From UMGS75 sp964507405 (GTDB lineage: Bacteria; Bacillota_I; Bacilli_A; ML615J-28; CAG-313): DNA of 28,143 nt. The stretch spans positions 1-28,143 of the forward strand of contig CAZDPJ010000017.1 in the NCBI GenBank assembly GCA_964507405.1. The letters run 5' to 3'. A program made the translations under genes and the position numbers. Below, piece by piece: positions 22,371 to 26,560 of this stretch (its first letter is position 1; every line of letters begins with the position of its first letter). The notes under the pieces were generated by a model. It did not search any database. It worked only from the letters and a program-made list of their open reading frames with translations, and was not told the origin of the DNA.

Positions 22371-22580
22371 TTATGCAATAGGAGTTTCGGTTACTGCTTC
22401 TGCAACTTGTTCGGCAGATTCAATAATAGAACCTGCATTTCCACCAAACCATTCACACGCTTGTTCTCCAAAGGTTAGTCCATTTACAGAACAACCAATT
22501 ACAACTGCAAGACTGAATAGAGCAATAGCACAAACAACACCTAAAACTACCCATAAAGTAATTTTTAGTTTTTCGTTCAT
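22371..22580 (-). CDS. 69-aa membrane protein, candidate major coat protein
   Basis: A 69-aa protein: basic N terminus (MNEKLK), a hydrophobic helix of about 25 residues (ITLWVVLGVVCAIALFSLAVVIG), then a Gly/Ala/Glu-rich tail ending in VAEAVTETPIA. This resembles small virion proteins of inoviruses, where many copies of a single-helix protein form the tube. The position, directly after the candidate ssDNA-binding gene and before a terminator, equals gene VIII. The hydrophobic helix could instead be a signal peptide, in which case the short mature tail lacks a second membrane helix and a coat role would be unlikely. The ribosome-binding site is AGGAGGATTTT. Confidence 0.65.
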   Translation of the reverse strand: MNEKLKITLWVVLGVVCAIALFSLAVVIGCSVNGLTFGEQACEWFGGNAGSIIESAEQVAEAVTETPIA

Positions 22581-22597
22581 AAAATCCTCCTAGTTGC

Positions 22598-22951
22598 TTA
22601 TCTCATAATCATATTGATAAGCATTTTATCTGAATTTCTATAAGGTTTAATTCTACATTCATAAATCTCGCCATTTTCATCAACTGAACGGACAGAGTAT
22701 GTATTTCCTGTAAGAACAGAACCTGTTTTTTCATCCTTAATTTCAAAAGGATTAGCAATTAAATCGGCTTTATTTCCATTACCGAATACAATATCCAATA
22801 CTGTATAACCACCAATATCAAGTGGCATTACACTTGCTTTAACATCTTTTCCTCTAACAATACCTTTAATAAAGTATGTGAAGAATGTTTTTCCATTTTT
22901 TTCGTAAGTTTCTCTTTCTACAACGATTTTATTATTAGTTTTCTTTTCCAT
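22598..22951 (-). CDS. 117-aa beta-rich protein, candidate ssDNA-binding protein
   Basis: A soluble 117-aa protein with alternating hydrophobic strands (TFFTYFIKGIVRGKDVKASVMPLDIGGYTVLDIVFGNG; then YSVRSVDENGEIYECRIKPY) and basic ends. No family recognised with confidence. Size and place, just before the small membrane proteins, equal gene V of Ff phages, whose product coats the single-stranded genome before packaging. An OB-like fold is plausible. Its ribosome-binding site is AAGGAGATATT. Confidence 0.6.
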   Translation of the reverse strand: MEKKTNNKIVVERETYEKNGKTFFTYFIKGIVRGKDVKASVMPLDIGGYTVLDIVFGNGNKADLIANPFEIKDEKTGSVLTGNTYSVRSVDENGEIYECRIKPYRNSDKMLINMIMR

Positions 22952-22972
22952 AATATCTCCTTAAATTTTTGA

Positions 22973-23233
22973 TTATTTTTTACCAATTTGTTTAGAAATC
23001 TTTTTAGCTTCAGCTTTAGATTTTCCTTCTTGACGAGCTTTCTTATATTTATAAAGCCCTGCGTGGTCTGATTGACATTGAAGATAACCAGAACGAAGTC
23101 CTGCTTCAAAATCAGTCAACTCTTTGCCTTCTTTTTGTCCTCTTTGGTGAACTTTTGCTTTACGCTCCTTTGCATAACTTTCAGCTCTCTTATTAGGAAC
23201 AAACCAACGGCGTTCTCTAGTATTTGTTGCCAT
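22973..23233 (-). CDS. Small basic hypothetical protein
   Basis: An 86-aa Lys/Arg-rich protein starting at ATG 23233 (AAAAGGAGAATAGAGAT before it); the frame extends to 23278 but without a good site. It begins MATNTRERRWFVPNKRAESYAKERKAK and has a middle segment DFEAGLRSGYLQCQSDHAGLYKYKKARQEGKSK, then a basic helix. Similar small proteins are frequent in Firmicutes mobile elements; no function is known to me. It is 21 bp before the candidate ssDNA-binding gene, so co-expressed. Confidence 0.65.
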   Translation of the reverse strand: MATNTRERRWFVPNKRAESYAKERKAKVHQRGQKEGKELTDFEAGLRSGYLQCQSDHAGLYKYKKARQEGKSKAEAKKISKQIGKK

Positions 23234-23316
23234 ATCTCTATTCTCCTTTTTAATAGTTATATTTATAATAAATTGCACGATATTTACTCTTACAAAACAT
23301 ACGCTTTAATGGTGGT

Positions 23317-23344
23317 TTTACAGTTGTGGCCACTAAACTGTAAA
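23317..23344. promoter_or_regulatory. Nested palindrome in the leader of the structural operon
   Basis: TTTACAGTT (23317-23325) and AACTGTAAA (23336-23344) are perfect 9-bp inverted repeats whose loop contains the 8-bp palindrome GTGGCCAC (23326-23333). It lies in a 155-bp gap upstream of the 22973-23233 gene. Candidate operator for late expression, or an RNA hairpin. No strong promoter could be fixed next to it. Confidence 0.5.
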
Positions 23345-23389
23345 TGCAACACCCAATTTTTTAATTACCGAGCAAATTATTACCAAAAA

Positions 23390-23596
23390 TTAGTATTTCG
23401 GCAGACAAGTGCCTGAATAATCAAGCAAAATTTGAACTGCCATTTCTCGCTTATGCCATTTCTTATTGGAATAAGCAACAAGCCAAATCTCACAATCAAG
23501 ATGCCGAGATTTGCATTTTTCAAAATATTTGTTAGCTTTGTCTGGGTCATTGAAATATCTACACCCAAAATTACATTCAACTCTGTACCTAACCAT
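23390..23596 (-). CDS. Small hypothetical protein with Cys/His residues
   Basis: A 68-aa protein (MVRYRVECNFGCRYFND...) with four Cys and two His but no clean metal-binding pair spacing; the pattern ECNFGC...KCKSRHLDC might still bind zinc. The start overlaps the previous gene's stop by 8 bp, so translation is coupled. Not recognised otherwise. Codon use agrees with neighbours. Confidence 0.6.
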   Translation of the reverse strand: MVRYRVECNFGCRYFNDPDKANKYFEKCKSRHLDCEIWLVAYSNKKWHKREMAVQILLDYSGTCLPKY

Positions 23597-23813
23597 TACT
23601 TAACTCCTTTTTAGACTTCATAAATTCACTAATTTGCTTTTCATATTTCGTCATCATTATTTGCGACACTCTATGAATAAGTTCTTCTTGTGAGTCGGTT
23701 ATGCCTTTCTTATTAAGTTCTTTAACCTTTACATACAAGGGAACATTTAGTAAATAAGAGCCATCAGGATTGCGAAGTCCAATATAGGCAACTTTTTGAT
23801 ATTTTTCTTCCAT
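23589..23813 (-). CDS. Small conserved mobile-element protein
   Basis: A 74-aa soluble protein beginning MEEKYQKVAYIGLRNPDGSYLL and continuing VPLYVKVKELNKKGITDSQEELIHRVSQIMMTKYEKQI. I recall near-identical starts in small proteins of Firmicutes integrative elements, always of unknown role. The ATG follows AAAGGAGTTAATT. It lies between the sigma-like gene and the 68-aa gene in the early part of the minus module. Confidence 0.7.
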   Translation of the reverse strand: MEEKYQKVAYIGLRNPDGSYLLNVPLYVKVKELNKKGITDSQEELIHRVSQIMMTKYEKQISEFMKSKKELSNG

Positions 23814-23877
23814 AATTAACTCCTTTATTTTGTGCTCTCATATATAAGCCACGAAAACAGGCAAAAGTTTCCATTTT

Positions 23878-24273
23878 CTACAAAAGTTTTTTTAATTTTT
23901 CCAAAATTCTTGCAAGATGCTTACTAACTGCTGGTTTTTGAACTTTAAGAATTTCAGCTATTTGCTCTAATGTTTTTTTATCGTAAAAATACATAAAGAT
24001 TATTTCTTGCTCATTTGGTTTAAGCATTGATATTGCTTTTTGAACTTGTTGTTTTGTTTCTTCTTTATTTAAGATTTCCTCTGGGCTTGGTTCTTGTAAT
24101 GCTAATTCAAACCCATTGTCTTGCATTTGAGATAATGAAATATGTCTGCGAGTTTCTGCACGGTTTTTGTTTTTTTCTTCTTTTTCCATTTCTTGATATT
24201 GAGCATAGAATTCATCTGATACTTCAACTTCGTTTTGTGTTCCATCTGCGAACTGATAAATAATTTTTTTCAT
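23878..24273 (-). CDS. Sigma-70 region 4-like regulator
   Basis: A 131-aa protein from ATG 24273 (AAGGAGTCAAAT before it; a longer frame reaches 24360 but runs through a terminator hairpin). It begins MKKIIYQFADGTQNEVEVSDEFYAQYQEMEKE, a start shared with many sigma-like proteins of Firmicutes mobile elements. Then RAETRRHISL, and a C-terminal sigma region 4 helix-turn-helix: MLKPNEQEIIFMYFYDKKTLEQIAEILKVQKPAVSKHLARILEKLKKLL. Region 2 is missing, so it cannot be a complete sigma factor and more likely works as an activator or accessory factor for the module's genes. Its leader holds the nested terminator fold at 24296-24381. Confidence 0.8.
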   Translation of the reverse strand: MKKIIYQFADGTQNEVEVSDEFYAQYQEMEKEEKNKNRAETRRHISLSQMQDNGFELALQEPSPEEILNKEETKQQVQKAISMLKPNEQEIIFMYFYDKKTLEQIAEILKVQKPAVSKHLARILEKLKKLL

Positions 24274-24295
24274 ATTTGACTCCTTGAATTTCAAA

Positions 24296-24381
24296 TCCAC
24301 AGAGCCGTATTTCCACAAACAAAAAGACGGCACGAAAAGCTTTTGAGATTTGCTTTCCAATGCCGTCTAACGGTCTGTGGA
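24296..24381 (-). promoter_or_regulatory. Nested terminator/attenuator-like leader
   Basis: Read on the minus strand, AGACGGCA (24361-24368) pairs with TGCCGTCT (24325-24332) and runs into TTTTTGTTT, a terminator. Around it, a second stem pairs TCCACAGACCGT (24370-24381) with ACGGCTCTGTGGA (24296-24308), one base bulged. The strand CCACAGACC can alternatively pair with GGTCTGTGG in the leader of the gene before (24590-24598). The structure separates the 50-aa gene from the sigma-like gene. Confidence 0.65.
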
Positions 24382-24407
24382 CTTATATATTTAATTTGTA
24401 AAGACTT

Positions 24408-24560
24408 TTATGCTGTCTTTAAAGCGGTTTGAATTTTGACACTACCATCATCAAGAAATTCTATTAAGGTTCTTTCGCCTTTAATAACAATTTCTACAAG
24501 ACGCTTGGTTTTATCAATGCAACAGACAAGTCTATTGCTACCATTTCTAACTTCTTGCAT
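24408..24560 (-). CDS. 50-aa hypothetical protein, first gene of the minus module
   Basis: Starts at ATG 24560 with the excellent AAAAGGAGGAAGCATT site; the frame extends upstream but lacks such a site. The product, MQEVRNGSNRLVCCIDKTKRLVEIVIKGERTLIEFLDDGSVKIQTALKTA, shortened here to its start MQEVRNGSNR and end QTALKTA, is a small beta-rich protein. Similar small proteins precede sigma-like genes in Firmicutes mobile elements; function unknown. A -10-like TATAAT (24622-24627, minus) lies upstream with no clear -35. Confidence 0.6.
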   Translation of the reverse strand: MQEVRNGSNRLVCCIDKTKRLVEIVIKGERTLIEFLDDGSVKIQTALKTA

Positions 24561-24711
24561 AATGCTTCCTCCTTTTATAAATTGACTAACCACAGACCTT
24601 TGTTTCGGTGATTACAACTGCATTATATAAAAGGATTTTTTGAAAAACCATCACATTACTTTTCATTTCTTCCAATGTTTTCCAGCAATTATAACGAGTA
24701 TTTAACACTAA

Positions 24712-24744
24712 AATAAAAAAAGCCATCACGAAATTGTGATGACT
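24712..24744 (-). terminator. Minus-strand terminator in the divergent control region
   Basis: AGCCATCAC (24721-24729) pairs with GTGATGACT (24736-24744), one mismatch; on the minus strand it exits into TTTTTTATTT. It would stop antisense transcription coming from the repressor side before the minus module. 24561-24896 otherwise holds the control elements listed and no gene. Confidence 0.6.
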
Positions 24745-24752
24745 AAAACAGA

Positions 24753-24790
24753 ACTCTTATTTACTCTCAAAAACTCTCATTTACTCTCAT
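24753..24790. repeat. Four 10-bp-phased ACTCT repeats
   Basis: ACTCTTAT, ACTCTCAA, ACTCTCAT and ACTCTCAT begin at 24753, 24763, 24773 and 24783, exactly one helical turn apart. They lie between the divergent minus module and the LexA-like gene. This phasing is typical of sites for cooperative DNA-binding regulators on one face of the helix, or of iterons. Confidence 0.6.
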
Positions 24791-24824
24791 TTTAAAAAAT
24801 TTATGATATTTTTGACACAAATCC

Positions 24825-24878
24825 TTGACTTTAAAAATTTTAATTTATATAATGTTATCGTAAGCAAATGCTTATGAT
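24825..24878 (+). promoter_or_regulatory. Promoter and palindromic operator of the LexA-like repressor
   Basis: TTGACT (24825-24830), exact 17-bp spacer and TATAAT (24848-24853) make a near-consensus promoter. Directly after it, 24857-24878 is a 22-bp palindrome with half-site ATCGTAAGCA and right half TGCTTATGAT, one mismatch. Its place over the transcription start suggests that the LexA-like protein represses itself here. Confidence 0.8.
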
Positions 24879-24896
24879 AGAAAAGGAAAAAAAATT

Positions 24897-25502
24897 ATGA
24901 GAACCAAAAATGCAGAGTTAATGAATAAGATGCTAGATTACATTAACAGCAACTTTGAAAAGACAGGTAGAACACCGACTTATAGAGAAATAGCAAAGGA
25001 GTTTTCTATTACAAGTGGTTGTGTAAGCAACTATATAAAAGAAATGGCTGAAAAGAATATGTTAGAAAATTCTTCTGGTAGTCGTGGCATTAAAACTCTT
25101 AAAATGCAAAAGTCAAATAGTGAAATTGAACAATTAGGAGTTGTCGGAACTATTGCTTGTGGAAGTCCTATGTATGCAGAAGAAAACATAGAAACCTATA
25201 TATCTTTTCCAAGAGCATTATTGGGAAATGGCGAGTTCTTTATTCTACGAGCAAATGGCGAAAGTATGATTGAAGCTGGAATTGATGATGGCGACCTTGT
25301 AATTATACGAAAGCAAGAAACTGCTGAAGAAGGAGACATTATTGTTGCTCTTATAAATGATGAAGCAACCTTAAAAAGATTTTATCGTGATAAGAAAAGA
25401 AAAAAAATAAGGTTGCACCCAGAAAATGCAAAACTTGAAGATATGTATTTTGATAATGTTATAATTCAAGGTGTTGCAATTAAGGTCATTAAAGACCTAT
25501 AA
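24897..25502 (+). CDS. LexA/CI-like self-cleaving repressor
   Basis: A 201-aa protein with the LexA layout. Residues 1-65 are a winged-helix DNA-binding part (TYREIAKEFSITSGCVSNYIKEMAEKNML). The C-terminal S24 peptidase part has the cleavage site GTIACGSP with Cys88-Gly89, nucleophile Ser123 (ANGESMIEAGIDDGDLVII) and Lys160 (DEATLKRF). The distances 89-123-160 equal those of E. coli LexA (85-119-156). The scissile bond is Cys-Gly, as in UmuD, not Ala-Gly. After DNA damage RecA filaments would trigger self-cleavage and release the element's genes. It is divergent from the minus module with its own promoter and operator. Since this lies in a mobile element, it is more likely the element's repressor than the host LexA. 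Confidence 0.88.
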   Translation: MRTKNAELMNKMLDYINSNFEKTGRTPTYREIAKEFSITSGCVSNYIKEMAEKNMLENSSGSRGIKTLKMQKSNSEIEQLGVVGTIACGSPMYAEENIETYISFPRALLGNGEFFILRANGESMIEAGIDDGDLVIIRKQETAEEGDIIVALINDEATLKRFYRDKKRKKIRLHPENAKLEDMYFDNVIIQGVAIKVIKDL

Positions 25503-25556
25503 AGTTTGATAATAATATAAGATTTGCCCCGAATTTTATGTTGTTATATATATGTT

Positions 25557-25635
25557 CACATAAGTAATAGGCTCGTTCGTGTGGAATCCCAACCCCGAAA
25601 TTAGTTTATTAAATCTAAAACTTATGTGTTTGGGA
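25557..25635 (+). promoter_or_regulatory. Possible pseudoknot leader of the zinc-ribbon gene
   Basis: CACATAAGT (25557-25565) pairs with ACTTATGTG (25620-25628). TCCCAA in the loop (25587-25592) pairs with TTGGGA (25630-25635) just outside the stem, the geometry of an H-type pseudoknot. The outer strand ends five bases before GGAGG, the ribosome-binding site of the 25658 gene. CCCCGAA occurs at 25527 and again at 25593. Candidate translational control element; no known riboswitch class recognised. Confidence 0.45.
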
Positions 25636-25657
25636 ATTTGGAGGTGTTTTACAAAAA

Positions 25658-25831
25658 ATGGAAAAAGCTAAAAGAGTTAAAGTTTGTTGCCCTGATTGTT
25701 CTAAATACTTTATGGCTACACCAAAAGCAGATGGCTCAATTAGTAAGCAATGTCCTAATTGTAAAGTTGTTGTTTTCATTAAAGAAAGAAATGGAAACGA
25801 AAAACTAATCAAATTAAAATATGTTAAATAA
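25658..25831 (+). CDS. 57-aa zinc-ribbon protein
   Basis: A 57-aa basic protein with two Cys pairs, CCPDC (10-14) and CPNC (32-35), forming a treble-clef or zinc-ribbon type finger with a 17-residue spacing. Such mini-ribbons often bind nucleic acid or RNA polymerase. The ATG lies 13 bp after GGAGG, longer than normal, which may go with control by the folded leader upstream. An overlapping longer frame at 25626-25808 has no protein-like features. It lies between the repressor and the HTH gene in the integration module. Confidence 0.7.
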   Translation: MEKAKRVKVCCPDCSKYFMATPKADGSISKQCPNCKVVVFIKERNGNEKLIKLKYVK

Positions 25832-25940
25832 TCAAAATCTAATGCGTTTATAAAGCAAAATTAAGGTTGGGTTGAAATAGTATCAGTGGTAAGTCCTTAT
25901 TCACTACTTTATAAATAAGATTCGTGGTATGTGTTCTTTG

Positions 25941-25992
25941 AAACACCTTGACGAATGTGGTTATCGAGAGAAACCACACAGTTGAGGTGTTT
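25941..25992 (+). ncRNA. Two-tier hairpin upstream of HTH gene
   Basis: AAACACCTTGAC (25941-25952) pairs with GTTGAGGTGTTT (25981-25992), two G-U pairs; inside, TGTGGTT (25956-25962) pairs with AACCACA (25972-25978). T-rich sequence follows (TTTTTCTATATTT), so it may be a terminator of the zinc-ribbon transcript or a small structured RNA. 25832-25940 has one further weak stem (CTTATT/AATAAG) and no gene. Confidence 0.55.
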
Positions 25993-26050
25993 TTCTATAT
26001 TTATTTTTAGGAAAACATCTCAATATCTAATTCAAATCAAGGAGTTGTAA

Positions 26051-26365
26051 GTGAAAATGATAGAAATGGAAAAGATTAGAAATGATTTGAAAGATATTCG
26101 TTATTATGTATCTCGCAAGAAAGTTTTTGATGATAATTCTGATTTTGTTGGGGTTAACAATATCACCGAAAAACTAAAAATATATAATGATGCTGTTTGT
26201 TCGGCTTCTCCAAGATTATATGACCTTTATGTTTCTTTGTACCTAAACAATCAAACACAAGAGTCTTTATCTGAAATTTTAGGATATTCCTTTCAAACAA
26301 TATCAAGATTAAATGTTCAATTATTAAATCATTTCTACAAGAAATTGAATGAAAATGTTGCTTAA
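26051..26365 (+). CDS. HTH protein, sigma region 4 / RinA-like
   Basis: A 104-aa protein starting at GTG 26051, six bases after GGAG. The C-terminal half looks like a sigma-region-4 or phage activator helix-turn-helix: RLYDLYVSLYLNNQTQESLSEILGYSFQTISRLNVQLLNHFYKKL. The N-terminal half is helical and charged (MEKIRNDLKDIRYYVSRKK). Similar small HTH proteins lie upstream of serine recombinases in Firmicutes elements; it may control recombinase expression or act as a directionality factor. It is flanked on both sides by strong hairpins. Confidence 0.7.
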   Translation: MKMIEMEKIRNDLKDIRYYVSRKKVFDDNSDFVGVNNITEKLKIYNDAVCSASPRLYDLYVSLYLNNQTQESLSEILGYSFQTISRLNVQLLNHFYKKLNENVA

Positions 26366-26382
26366 TAAAGATTTAGTTTTTG

Positions 26383-26527
26383 AAATTGCCTTTGCTTTAT
26401 GTAGTGCCACCTTTGGTTAGGTTGTCAAGGGAAACTGAATTATCCCTCGTTAAGCATAAGTCAGTTTCTTTATCCTTGACAACCTACCTTTTCAAAGGTG
26501 GCGAAAGGTTGGGTGCAAAGGCAATTT
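26383..26527 (+). ncRNA. 145-nt four-tier hairpin before the recombinase gene
   Basis: Four perfect stems are nested: AAATTGCCTTTGC (26383) with GCAAAGGCAATTT (26515), 13 bp; GCCACCTTTG (26406) with CAAAGGTGGC (26493), 10 bp; AGGTTGTCAAGG (26419) with CCTTGACAACCT (26474), 12 bp; GAAACTGA (26431) with TCAGTTTC (26461), 8 bp. The apical loop is 26439-26460. In total 86 of 145 bases pair. It ends 19 bp before the recombinase ribosome-binding site. Could be a regulatory RNA, a single-stranded DNA hairpin or an attachment-related site. No known RNA family is recognised. Confidence 0.7.
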
Positions 26528-26560
26528 GCAAAATTAAATACTAAAAGGAGTTTAGAATAA

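Noticed and set aside
22207..22593. 128-aa plus-strand frame opposite the two small membrane genes
   Set aside because: Opposite strand of two coupled genes with good ribosome-binding sites and hydrophobic helices; its own product is low in structure and lacks a start signal.
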